From: Doryteuthis pealeii
Lineage: Eukaryota; Mollusca; Cephalopoda; Myopsida; Loliginidae
Assembly: GCA_023376005.1 (NCBI GenBank)
Contig: CM042147.1
Coordinates: 121,820,526 to 121,884,525, forward strand
Direction: 5' to 3'
DNA: 64,000 nt
Position 1 is the stretch's first letter. Every line of letters begins with the position of its first letter. The notes beneath the pieces are model-generated. The model was not told where the DNA came from and made no database searches. It saw nothing but the letters and a program-made list of their open reading frames with translations. The translations under genes and the position numbers were made by a program. Of the stretch, positions 1-13,900 are shown in pieces.

Positions 1-91
1 CACTAAGCCACCGCCTTCTAGTATATATGATACAAAGGGTTGGGGGGGGGGCTTGCCATAGCTTCAAGGAATTTAACAATTATTAACTTAC

Positions 92-502
92 CAAATTAGC
101 GATCATTTTCTCAAAGTAGAAATTCAGTTCCTCATTGTCTGACGTCAAAATGATGATCCCCATTGTTGATTTAATTTGCTCAATCAAGGACGTAATCAGC
201 TGTGACTTTAGACTGGATTGGTTGTCATCATCCAAGTCAAAGGACAAAGACTTTTTACGATAAATATGACCGACAAAGTTCAAGTCCACGGCGAGACTAG
301 CAGCATCTTGACTCGTACGATCGGTAGAGACGACACATCCATTGCTATTGGCATTCTGCTCAGAGAGGAATGTGTACAGAAGATTGTATAGAGTCAGCCA
401 GGTGTTCTGTCTTGACTGTTTATCTAAGAGTTGGGCTGTGTGATTCTGGTTGAGAGATGTGAAGTAGAACTGTACAGAGAGATGAAGCAAAGAGAGGTCT
501 TT
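92..502 (-). CDS. URB2: URB2 exon 24 (last in window)
   Basis: The 137-codon exon opens after a T-rich tract and CAG (KDLSLLHLSVQFYF) and ends ANL before a perfect GTAAGT donor at 90-91. It is phase 0 at both ends, so the gene must continue past base 1. It is helix-rich with an acidic stretch (SFDLDDDN). It is the longest exon of the gene. Confidence 0.85.
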
Positions 503-2641
503 CTGGAAAAAAAGAAAAAAAAAAAAAAGATTTTTAATTTGGTTTGGTTTGATTTGGTTTTACGGCATATCAACCTCATTGGGTCATTTAATGCCGATAA
601 AGTTTTGAAATAAATCAATTCTTAATGGATAATACAATTTTGTTTATAAACTCATGTTTTTCTATTTAACCCATAGATGGGACCCTAACAGGTACTAACA
701 CTCCAGTTCAGAGTGGACCAGGGAGCAATGGTGATGAAGGGGTGCTCCATATTCCCCAGAGCTCAAGAATTGGAACTTCACCATCAAATAGAATTTAACG
801 TCATACCCAGAACATGTAGACCCTCAGTCACCGCCTTCTAGCACCCATATGATAAAAAGGGTTGGGGCTTGCCATAAGGTCAATAGGGTTGGGGCAATCA
901 TATAGGTGCTAGGGCTTGACGTGACCAGCCGATTGATCGGAGGGGGCCTCTCCGACCACCTGTCTAGCCCAAGATAGGGCCAAAGTGGAGTATTGCAAGA
1001 AGAAAATTTTTAAGTAAAAGTATATATATATTATATATTAGACAAAATGTGACCCATTGGGTCACGCATTGAGCTCTGGGTAGATAATTGAGATTAGGGA
1101 AAATTAACAAGTGACAACTTGTAACTCAGAAAACTCCTAAGTTAAGGTATCACTGTAAACATAAACTAGCATTATTTCTAACTATGTAACTATTAAACAA
1201 AGACCTATTCTTTTCACCTTATTCCCTTATTTAATCAAATTAGTGTTAAAAGTTACAAGACACCTTATATAGATTAGTTAGTTTTCATGGTTAAATCAAA
1301 CTCAACGGACCTAAATTCCACCATCATATGTCACCCTGCAAAAAGAAAAAAATTTTTTTTTTTTTTTTTAAATAAAAAAAATCAGGGAATTAACTGAATT
1401 TGATGAAATTTTTATTGTTGATAAATTAATGAATAAAAGATATAATGCACCAGTTATTTTATTTAAAAACTACATTTTTTCAAATCGGTTAACTTTGAAC
1501 CACGTATCTGGGGCATAACACAGATTCTTAAAGATACATGGTTCAAAGTTAACTGACTTGAAAAAATGTAAAAGTTTTTAAACAAAAGAACTGGTGTATT
1601 ATATCTTTTATTCATTAATATATTACCACTGAAAATTTCATTAAATTCAGTTAATTCCCTGAAATTTTTTTTTTCTTTTGGCGGGTGACATACAATAGTG
1701 GAATTTAGGTCCATTAAGTTCAATTTAACCGTTTTCACTATATTTAGATATACTCATTTTTATTTATTCATTCATCTTTTAAACAAATACACATATATTT
1801 TTAGTAAATACGTTATGTTTAATATTTATAGTTTAAGATTTAAAATAAATCTTGAAGACTACAAAATAAAAAGTTAAGTAAGCACCATTTTAAACAAACA
1901 AACAAATAGATACATTTTTTTTAGAAAATACATTATACTTTTTAAAAATAATTTTGAACACAAATTATATGATATACTTTGAAAACAGAACACTACAAAC
2001 GGCAATAGAATGCTAAGATTTTTCTCATTTTTCTTTCCATATTTAAAATTGAATATAATTCAGAAGATACATCACATTGTCTGATAATGGTTATATATAA
2101 AATGTGAAATGTTTAACATTGGCAAATACAATAAATCATCCTCTGAATACCTAATTTATATATTATATATATATAATTAGGTATTCAGAGGATGATTTAT
2201 TGTATTTTCCAATGTTAAACATTTCACATTATATATATATATATATATAATTAAATCTAACAGTCAGGTGCACAGTACCGAGACATACACTCACAGACGT
2301 GTATGTACACATATATATTTATATATGTACATATATGGATATACAACTTCTGAAAAAACCTCCCTCACATATATAAGAAAATTTCAAAAGAATTCAACTC
2401 AAAGAATTTTTTTTCACAGAACAGATGGACTTGCTACTTCTAACACACTTTTCTACCCGGATTATAGTGGCCTGTCAAACACTCAAAAGATCTTTTAATT
2501 CTTTTAATAAGAATTTTTTTTTAAAACTCTAAAAACAATTTCTTCAAATAAGAAATTTTCTCCTGACAATGACCTAAGGTTGAAACTAGCTGAGAATATT
2601 AAACATAAAAGAAATATTCTTGTTTGTCTTGTCACTTTTTG

Positions 2642-2688
<47 letters not shown>

Positions 2689-4586
2689 TAAGCCACATTG
2701 TGTTTTAAGGTTAGATAATCTGTGGAATTAGGATGAATATTTACTAGGAACAGCTAACAGTTCTCAGACCTAATATACAAGCTGAAAAAGATATTATTAT
2801 TATTATTATTCATGCCTTTGGTCTTTCTTTTGTATTCTTAATTTAAGTTAATTTCAAATAATGCACAAGTACTACTTTATTGTAGAAATTTAGTCACTTA
2901 AAGTTAAAAATTACCAAAAAAACAATACGTAAACAAACATACGTGTCTCAATTTTTAAATATCATCGGTACCAAAACGGAAATTCTTAACAGAATTTTTA
3001 TATATAAGTAGATAATTTGAGAAAGATCAAAGATGGCTGATTTTAAAAACAAAATAAAAACAAGTAAATTGAGTTCACAGAAACATTGTTTTGCTAAATT
3101 TAAAATCTCCATCTTGAAAAAAAAAAAAAAAATGAACAACTTCTTGCACATTCCTGACCTTATGAAGAAGATTCTCATAACAACAAGTTGACACATTCTT
3201 CCATAATTTATTCACAATTTCCTTGTCTGAATCAGGTAAAGAATCTTGGTAGATCAGGACAGAGCTGTAAGCTGCAATAAGGAAGGAGGGCAGCTCATTA
3301 CCAAGGTAACTGCTTGATTCCAGAACGTTTTTTGATAATTCACTCAGGTAACCAATAGCCTCCTCTTTAACGTCTTTCTTCCAAATACAAATATGGATTT
3401 TCTGTAAGTAAAAAAAAAAAAAAAAATAATTAAATACACATATCTCAGATTTTAAAAATTAAATACACATGATTTTAAAAATAACTGAATAGAAATACAA
3501 GGTGTTTCTAAATTTATTTTGAGTTTATTTATTTATTTTTTTTAGTTGGTTGGTTTATGGCATATCAACCTGTCATAACTTGTCAAAAAACTAGTTAAAA
3601 GAATTAACAAGTCTATGAATAGTTAAAAAAAGAAGAAAGAAAAAAAAGAAGAAAGAAAAAAAGAAGAAAGAAAAAAGAAGAAAGAAAAAAGTAATTTTCC
3701 AATATTTGTTTATTCTAAAATTTAATCAAATTAAAAAAATAACAAGAATTGCAGCCCCCCTGAATGGTTAACTACTGAATGGCCAAAGAGGGAAGATTTG
3801 ATTGAAGATAGACAACCAGTTACAGTTTTCTCGAAGTAGGAGATATTTTGCAGAGAAAAAGGAATTTTGCCTGCCATAAAGAAATTATGGACTAAGATAG
3901 TATTTTCCATATATATATATATAGTTAAGCAAAGTGTAATGACAGTTCTCGACTATGCAATTTTTAAACTTGGTTTGAAAATCACATAGCGAGATATCAC
4001 GCTCTATCAATTATATTGAACACTATTTACTTATAAATATAAACTACTAGACAAAACGTGACCCATTGAGTCACCCATTCAGCTCTGAGTAGATAATTGA
4101 GATTAGGGGAAAAGGGAGTTAGCAAAGCGAATAAAATTTAAAAAATAAATAAATACGGCCAGACAAAACCTTAAAATCATTTTGTAAGCTTTCTAAGAAA
4201 GTAAATGTTTGACCTCATTTAAGCTACGGGTTGCTGGTTGTGAAATTTAACATAGAAATACATTTCAAATTCTCCTGGCTCTCTCTCTCTCGACTATCCA
4301 GAGAAACTAACATTATATACCGAGGAGGTAGTCAAGAGATACACATAGAGGGGAAGAAAGAGATAGACATAGAGTAAAGTAAGAGATTGGTTGGTTTTTG
4401 ACTTAATTGTAAATTACAACTAATTAGAACCAATTAAAACAAAATTTTTTCAAATATAATTCAATCCTAAAAGTAAGGAATAATTTAGTATAATTTTCAT
4501 GTCATTAAACTAAACAGCAAAAAAGCCTTTAGGAAGTAAAAGTTGACTAACTCAGCTTTAGTATAATAATAGATATCTATCTCTCG

Positions 4587-4617
<31 letters not shown>

Positions 4618-4845
4618 AAATTTAACATTTTGAAAAAACAAATGATGTTTGTTATGTAATTGCTGACAGAATCTGTTTCGACCAAATCGATTGGTCTTCA
4701 TCACGAGAAGTCTTTTCCCGTCTATGTTGCTCGTGATGAAGACCAATTTATCGATTTGGTCGAAACAGATTCTGTCAGCAATACATAACAAACATCATTT
4801 GTTTTTTTCAAAATGTTAAATTTCATACTGTCGGATTAATTTCCA

Positions 4846-4899
<54 letters not shown>

Positions 4900-7188
4900 T
4901 ACTCAACTATAAGATAAACAGTGTCAAAAACTCACAATGTTCAGGTGAGCTTATATCAAGAAGTGATGATTTTTAATGTTTTTATCTTATTCTATAGTTG
5001 AAAATATTGAGATATAGCCCTCAATTTTTTTCCCTAGAGAACAATAAAAATGATATAGTTAAATCTGAAGGATATAAAATAAATAGATCTTATACTTACT
5101 TCAATTGAATAATGGAAAAAGTTATTCAAAGTGTAAAAGCAAAACTTTCTTTGAATTTCTTAAACTGGTTACAAAAGAAAACTAGCAAAATCTCAAACTG
5201 AAACTAAAATGGATTGCTCTCAAACATTTTGAAATAGGCCTCCAGTTCTGACCCTTATCAGTGCCATGAGAAGGGCTTTAGTATAAAATGTCATGTACAC
5301 CCCCCCCCCCCCTCACAACTTTTAGGTTTAACAATGTGGAAAATAAGTGTGTGTTATACATAAACTAGAATTTGCTACCCGGTGTTGCCTGGGAAGAGGG
5401 GGTATTTTTTTAAAAATTAGTCTCGCAGGGCCATTATTACAGAATCATGAGTTGGATCCCCACAGAATGCCCCATTAAAATCCCCATGTAAAAAAAGACC
5501 CTACATTGATCCAGCCACTCTAAAAATAAAAAAAAATAATGTCTACTATTTACAATATTAAATGCAAAAAAATTATATACTGTTATCATTTAAATTTTAT
5601 TTTTTAATTATCTTCATGAATATGAATCAAATCTTTATTATTTTTTACTCAAAAAGCAAGATCTGGTGATAGTGAATATGTACTTATATTTACTTTGTCA
5701 TTAATTATCTAATGTCTACTATTTACAATATTAAATGCAAAAAAATTATATACTGTTATCATTTAAATTTTATTCTTTAATTATCTTCATGAATATGAAT
5801 CAAATCTTTATTATTTTTACTCAAAAAGCAAGATCTGGTGATAGTGAATCTAATGTCTACTATTTACAATATTAAATGCAAAAAAATTATATACTGTTAT
5901 CATTTAAATTTTATTTTTTAATTATCTTCATGAATATGAATCAAATCTTTATTATTTTTTACTCAAAAAGCAAGATCTGGTGATAGTGAATATGTACCTA
6001 TATTTACTTTGTCATTAATTATCTAATGTCTACTATTTACAATATTAAATGCAAAAAAATTATATACTGTTATCATTTAAATTTTATTCTTTAATTATCT
6101 TCATGAATATAAATAAAATCTTTATTATTTTTTACTCAAAAAGCAAGATCTGGTGATAGTGAATATGTACTTATATTTACTTTGTCATTAATTATCTAAT
6201 GTCTACTATTTACAATATTAAATGCAAAAAAATTATATACTGTTATCATTTAAATTTTATTCTTTAATTATCTTCATGAATATAAATAAAATCTTTATTA
6301 TTTTTTACTCAAAAAGCAAGATCTGGTGATAGTGAATATGTACTTATATTTACTTTGTCATTAATTATCTAATGTCTACTATTTACAATATTAAATGCAA
6401 AAAAATTATATACTGCTTTAATTATCTTCATGAATATAAATAAAATCTTTATTATTTTTTACTCAAAAAGCAAGATCTGGTGATAGTGAATATGTACTTA
6501 TATTTACTTTGTCATTAATTATCTAATGTCTACTATTTACAATATTAAATGCAAAAAAATTATATACTGTTATCATTTAAATTTTATTCTTTAATTATCT
6601 TCATGAATAGAAATAAAATCTTTATCATTTTTTACTCAAAAAGCAAGATCTGGTGATAGTGAATATGTACTTATATTTACTTTGTCATTAATTGTTTAAT
6701 TTTCGTAGTTTCCTCTAGGCATGCATACACATAACTGCCCTTTATGTATGTATAGATAATCACAGTATGCAAAATAATATACAAACCTTTCCAAGCACTT
6801 CAACCAAAATAGTAGCAAACAAGTATGTGAGGGAATATTTCTTATCGAAGGTTTCCATGTCCTCTGTGTTCTTGCTGAGTTTCTTGTGAGCTTTTTGCAA
6901 ACTTTTACAAAGCTAAAAATAAAACAATAAATATATGGCAAAATGAATACTGCATTTCATAGAAAATGGTCAAATAAATTTATAATAATAACAACAACAA
7001 CAAGGAACTGTGGATATATCATGGTATGATAAATAGACTAATATGATGTTTCATACATTTACTTAAGAGCTATTGCAAAATAGTTAAATATGTAAAAAGT
7101 ATAATAACCGAAAGAATATTTGAAATGTAACATTTTCCTAAAGAGACATAGTTTGTAAATTAAAAGAAGGAAAGTTGGAATATTTTGT

Positions 7189-7236
<48 letters not shown>

Positions 7237-8005
7237 AGATTCTTGCCCTGATGAGCTACTAAGCAAAATTATTAGTAGGCATATCTGACTCATTAGGATT
7301 AACTTTATTATTTGCTCTACTTAGGTATCAAGCACTTTTTATATTTTAGCTTTAGACAATCCTAGCGGTATATATATATATATATATATATATAAATTTT
7401 TTTTCTTCTTTTGGTCAAGCGTTATAGTGTTAATCGATTATTTTTGGTTGGTGCGACCCTCTTGGTATTTTCTATTTTTAATTTTTTTTCCACGGGTGAA
7501 GTTTGGTAGCATATTTTTACTAACAAATTATTTGAACAGTTTTTTTCTTACCGCAAGGGTTTACTAATAGGATTAGTATATATATATATATGTGGAGGCG
7601 CGTGGGCTAGTGGTTAGAGTTGTGGAAAATGGACTCGTTGATTCGAGTTCAATTCCTAGACGAAGCTGTTGGCATTTCACATCGCGCTAATATCCTTGGG
7701 AAAGGTATGTATCCATATATTCTCCCTCCAGCTATGGGTTAAATAGTAGGGCAGACTGGGCTCTTTAACCTTGGGTAGGTAACCAGTCTAGGAGAGGGAT
7801 AACTCTGAATTCAAAATTCCTGAGGTCAGTCGTTGATTAGGTTCGTGGCATTCCTTGATGCACCAATTGTTTCCTATCGACTGTGCCAAAAAGCGTGGAA
7901 TGGTCCAACACAAGCCTTCACCACTATAAACAAATCACTGTGCTGGTTGTTCATTTGGATGAACACTCATGCGTCGAAAAATCGACGAGAGAGTCCATTT
8001 TTAAA

Positions 8006-8068
<63 letters not shown>

Positions 8069-9171
8069 ATAACAAATAAATAAATAATACACCTTACCTT
8101 TGAAATATATGACTGCAATGCAGGAAAATTCTTCTGTTCATTAACAAGAGCAAAAAAGGTTCCTTCAATCAGGTGATGTATTGAGATTAGTAGTGGGATT
8201 TTACAAGTACCGGCCTGAATTAAAAAAGAAAATGAAAAATGAAAAATAATAAAATGAAGCATTTAACTTTTCATATAGCATTAAATCACTTTATTCTATA
8301 GATTTATTCGAAATGAAATTAAAATTTGGTAATTTGAACATTAGCTACATAAATGAAAGTAACCTCCCCTTATTTCTTTCACTTTGAGGAAGCCTTATGT
8401 TTTGGTTGGCCATTTTCATTTCAAAGTAAATCTGCACTAAAAATATGAATTTGTTTGAATCAATACAACTGCATGTTTTAACACAAAAATATCATAAAAT
8501 GTATTCTTAATAACAATTAAGTTCATTTCAAATAATGCACAAGCACAATTAAGAACATATTTTATGATATTTTCGTGTTAAAACATGCGGTTGTATTGAT
8601 TCGAACAAATTCGTATTATAGTGTAGATTTACAGTGAAACGAAAATGGCCAACCAAAACATAATGGCTTCCTCAAAGTGAAGCATACAAAGGGGAGGTTA
8701 CTTTCATTTATGTAGCTAATGTTCAGATTACCGAAAAAATTAATATTTGGTTGATTACTTACCGATTCCTGTTTCACTTCATTGAAAATTGTCTTGAGAT
8801 AATTTAGGAAGGCCTCAGGGTTTAAATAAAAGAAGACGGAGTTGTTTCCACTTGAGAAAAAAAGTGTCTGTAGACAAGCCATGCTGAACTGAATTGAAGA
8901 CAGGCTTGATTGCTGGCATGACTCTTTGTCTGTCACAGGATTTACAAGGCCGGTGAGTGGGTTACATGCCAGTAAAACCTGTAAGCCCATGATGACACGA
9001 TTTTGGTCATTGGATGACATAAATCTTAGGGGTAAGTTCTGCAAGACCTGGGGGAAGAGAAAAATATCACAGAATTATTGAGGATTATGAAAAACATTTA
9101 CAGGATGAAGAGCTTTAAAATATTGTGTTAGAAGTTTGTTCATTAAACAATTTTCTTTCAACTTGATTATT

Positions 9172-9210
<39 letters not shown>

Positions 9211-9610
9211 AGTAAATACACACGCGGTGTGTTTATGATATGGCTTTTTTTTTAGCCGACAATTTTTGGGAAAATATGTGCTTAATTGAAGTCGTACCTA
9301 ATTTTGAAAGTTAATTAATTAATAATGCGGGCATACCTATTTAAATGTAAGGCTAAACAAATCGAGAAAATCAATCTCTGTATGTACATTTCGGCCTATT
9401 AGGCCTCATCAGCAGAGCTATAGATAGGAAGACCGCCATGTGCGTGATTCGAAACCCGATTGTCAAGCCAAAATGTACATACAGAGATTGATTTTTCTCG
9501 ATTTGTTTAGCCTTACATTTGAATAGGTATGCCTGCCTGATTAATTAATTATTAATTAATTAACTTTCAAAATTAGGTACGACTTCAATTAAGCACATAT
9601 TCTCCCCCCA

Positions 9611-9662
<52 letters not shown>

Positions 9663-10001
9663 TGTTGAATTAAACAAAAGACATCTCCGGTTTAACAATT
9701 TTATTTGTGATATTTTCAAGTTTTCTGGGCAAGTTTTTCATAACGATATTGCCAGTTATTTTGGTACTTAGCTGCCGGATCGCGTATTTGTTTATTCAAC
9801 ATGCATAAATGAAAAGATGCTGCCCAAATACACATATTTGAAAATACGCAATCTGGCAGCTAAATACCAAAATAACACCTGGCAATGCCGTTATGAAAAA
9901 GTTGGCCAGAAAACTCGAAAAGATCACAAATAAAATTGTTAAACAGGAGATGTGTCTTTTGTGTAATTCAACATGCATAAATGAAAAAATGCTGCACACA
10001 T

Positions 10002-10045
<44 letters not shown>

Positions 10046-10955
10046 CTATTATAGTGTGTATAGAAATAACCTACCCGAGTTTCCCCAAAACCTGATTCCT
10101 TTATATATACATATATATATATATATGAAATAACCTACTCAAGTTTCCCCATAAGGATCTTCAGGGTCAAATCCACTGAATTAATAAAGACATTGATTAA
10201 TTACAGCTAACTGCAGGAGTTCATGTTGTAGTTATGGCCGTTGAAAACAGTTTTGCAGTTAATGAACTCTGCTGCGTCATTTTATAAAGTTGAATAACAG
10301 ATGCAGTGCTAATGTAGATGGTAAAGGGAAATATTATATGGAGTTCATTAACTGTGAAACTGTTTTCAACGGTCATAACTACAACATGAACTCCTGCTGT
10401 TATTAATCAATTTCTTGATTAATTCAGTGGATTTAACCCTGAAGATCCTTATGGTGAAACTTGAGTAGATTATTTCTGTACACACTATAATAATGAATCC
10501 ACTCTACTTACGTATTGAGCACTTTATATTTGTTATAACGCCGACTTATCCAGGTAAAACTTGTACCAACCAAATATTGAGACCAACCCAATACTTTCAC
10601 TGGTAAGTCATTTCATATATATCTATATATATATATAATCCAAAAGTCCAGAGAAGAAATCTTCCTTACGACACAAAGTTTTATTTAAAAAAAACCTGTC
10701 GCAGTTTGAGAGCTTTTATTTAATTTTTTTTATTCAAAAAACCTGTCACAGTTTGAGAGCTTTTATTTAATTTTTTTTTTTAAAACCTGTTGCAGTTTGA
10801 GAGCTCAATGTACGCTCTTAATGTTAGAGTCACAGAGCAAATATATAAGTAAAGAAATAACAAAAGACTTAGAGATTTAGCATTAGTCTATTTCAGGGAG
10901 CTTAGACAAAGTGTCTAACTCTCCTGACTCATCAGATGAGAATGATGAAGCAGAC

Positions 10956-10995
<40 letters not shown>

Positions 10996-13900
10996 GGAAT
11001 CAGGTTTGTTTTGGTACATACATGTCAACTTATAACTCAGAAAAGATATCATTGAGCATTAAAATCATATATATACTTTAATATATTTCTAAGGAAAAGT
11101 ACACAACTTAGTTTTTGATATGATTCAATAATTGAAAATCAACCGATTTGTACAAAAAAACATGTAAAAACATTTTTTTTTTTTTTTTTTTTACTGTAAC
11201 TCAACGGGCAGTTAAGAACTGAAATTAAATTTTTGTCATATAAAGACTTGTTTCTTTGAACAAAATATATTAACTTTTAATCAGTAAGTCAAAAACTTAA
11301 AAAAAAAAAAAAGAAATAAGCTATTTATAAAATAAACAAATAATTTGCATTTTTAATTTTAGAATCTTTTAATGTTATCTTTCTTGCTAAAAAAAAAAAA
11401 AAAAAAAAAAAAATAAAAATAAATTATAGATGTATTTACTTACTTGAATATATGTGGCTGAATTTTGCTGGACATACTGACCGGCCTTGTTAACAACAGG
11501 GAGGGATTCAAGTAAGGAACCAACATCTTCACCGATATTTCTCAGACATTTGGCTGCTTTCCTAAAAAACAAAAGTTTTGATTTAAAGAATTTAATAGGA
11601 TTAGTTTTTGAGATCCTTCCCAAGGAAACTGTAACATCAGCTTGCTGCAGGTTCTGGTGCAGAATTGAGGCTGTGATCGATGCTAATGGTGGGTATTTTG
11701 AGTGAAACTTGTTGACAGTAGTGTAATTTTTGTGCCTGTTGAATTTCTTTGGGACTTTCTAGTTCCTAGGTGGATGCTCTACCGAATTATTACTGAATAA
11801 AGTCGTTGGGGTGGCCTAAAGTCAGTATCAGCCAGACAATGAGGGAGTCTATCCCCTTTTCACTAGCGCTAGACCAAGTAGATTATTTTAGTGTCTGCGG
11901 TGGAGCGCCACACCTACCATCAGCTCCTCACTTCACCGCACAGATCCCTGTGCTACTCATATGCTGAGTCGGCGAGGGCTGGTATCGAACCTAGAACATT
12001 GTGGTTGCTAGTCCAACGCTCTACCAACTGAGCTAAACCGGCACTACACCATGATAGGACACCTTAAAGTATCATATGAAATAAATGCTTTTCATTGTTA
12101 GGCTTATTGATATACCTTCATAAAGAGATAAAATATAATATAAAAATAAAAGAAATATAAAAAACAAAAATAAATATATATAATATATATATAAAAAACA
12201 AAAATAAAAGCCTACAAACAAAATAGAAAATATTATTATTTTTTTAATTCTGCAAAAGTTAAAATGAATTATTTCTCTGAATTTTTGAGATGGTGAGGGC
12301 CGGAATCTGAAGAATAATTAAAGTTCCAATTACCGTCGAACTGGGAAGACAAGGCAACAAACGGTTGTAACTGAAATACAAACCCGAATGCTACAAAGTC
12401 CACTGCAAAATGACAAAGTATATATAAGACTCCACAATGTCATTCAAATCAAGCAGCCAATCAGAACTCAAGGAATGGAATCACCCAAATCACCCAGATT
12501 CATGGATGGATTATTTTTGATTCCTATTTATACCAACTGTCTTGGACACTTGAGTTGTACTTAGTAAGCTGCTGTTATTAAAATGAACAGTAGACTAACT
12601 GACTTCAATAGTATCGAACCAGGAAACTTGAGGTTCCCAGTCGAACACTCTGCCGACTGAGCTAAACACCAGCCCTAATAAATCTAAAGAATGGATCATA
12701 ATTAAAACCGAAATTTTTTTTTTTTTTTTTTTAAATTTAAAAACTTACTTTTTGAATGGCACCAATTCAACTTCTTGTCGCCCAATTTGGCAAAGATTTC
12801 TGCAATGTCAACAGAGGTCACTTTCTGTTTCTTTGCGGACTTAGATCTGAAATAAATAGAGCAAAAATTTGTCAGAATATTTGAGTTTATGATTAACTAG
12901 AAAATCGCTACCCGGGTGAGATCTGGTATAGGGGGGGGTGTTAAAGTTAGTCTCGCAGATCCATTATTACTGAATTGTGAGTTGTATCCTTGCAGGATGC
13001 CCCATTAAAATCCCTAAGGGGAAAAAAAAAGACCTTGCGTTGATCCAGCCACGTCTACTATTTCAAATATCAAATGTCAAAAAAATAAAATCCATGTGGT
13101 TATCATTTAAACTTTATTTTTTTAATTATGTTTGTGAATATAAATCAAATCTTCAATTCTTTTTTCTCAAAAAGCAAGTCCCATCTATGGGTTAAATAGA
13201 AAAATGTGTTTATAAAAAAAAAATTGAGTATCCATTTAAGAATGACTTTATTTCAAAACTTTGTTGGCATTAAATGACCCACTGAGGTTGGTATGCCGTA
13301 AAACAAACCAAACCAATCAAAAAGCAAGATCTGGAGATAGTGAATGTTTACCTATATTTACTTTGGTTTTAATTGTTTCATTTTCATTGTTTCCTACGGA
13401 CATAACACGCACACAGACATACACACAACTGTCCTTTATATATGTATAGATGAAGAAGAACAATTTAGCACTATGTCCAGCTGAACACCTTAGCAATGTT
13501 TCTTATACCATATATTTTTGGAGGCATGTGGTGTAATGGTTAGAGTCATAGGAAATAGACACCTCGACCAGAGTTCAATTCCTGGACGAAGCTGTTTGCA
13601 TTTCACATGGTGCTAATACCCTTGAGAAAGGTATGAATCCAATTCTCCCTCCAGTTATGGGTAAATGGCAGGGCAGACTAGGCTCTTTAACCATGGCTAA
13701 GTAACCAGTCTAGAAGGAAAACTCTGAATTCAAACCTGTTAAACTCCGCTTAAGAAATTGACATTGTGTCACATCCTGTTTGTGCGGAGGGGTTGGTAAA
13801 TATATATATATAACATATTTTGGGATCATGTCATCATATCACAAAGCAGATCTGTCAAACCTTAACAAACAAGAACAATTTGGTACGATGACCAGCTGAA

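Larger units (their letters stand above)
10031..10500. mobile_element. Foldback family D, copy 1, with inverted hammerhead pair
   Basis: The left arm (ataacctac...ggatcttcagggtcaaatcc) and right arm (ggatttaaccctgaagatcc...) are reverse complements around a centre near 10290, and (TA)n sits at 10104-10126. Each arm carries one hammerhead motif. Copies: 34229-34460 and 53940-54300. Confidence 0.75.
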
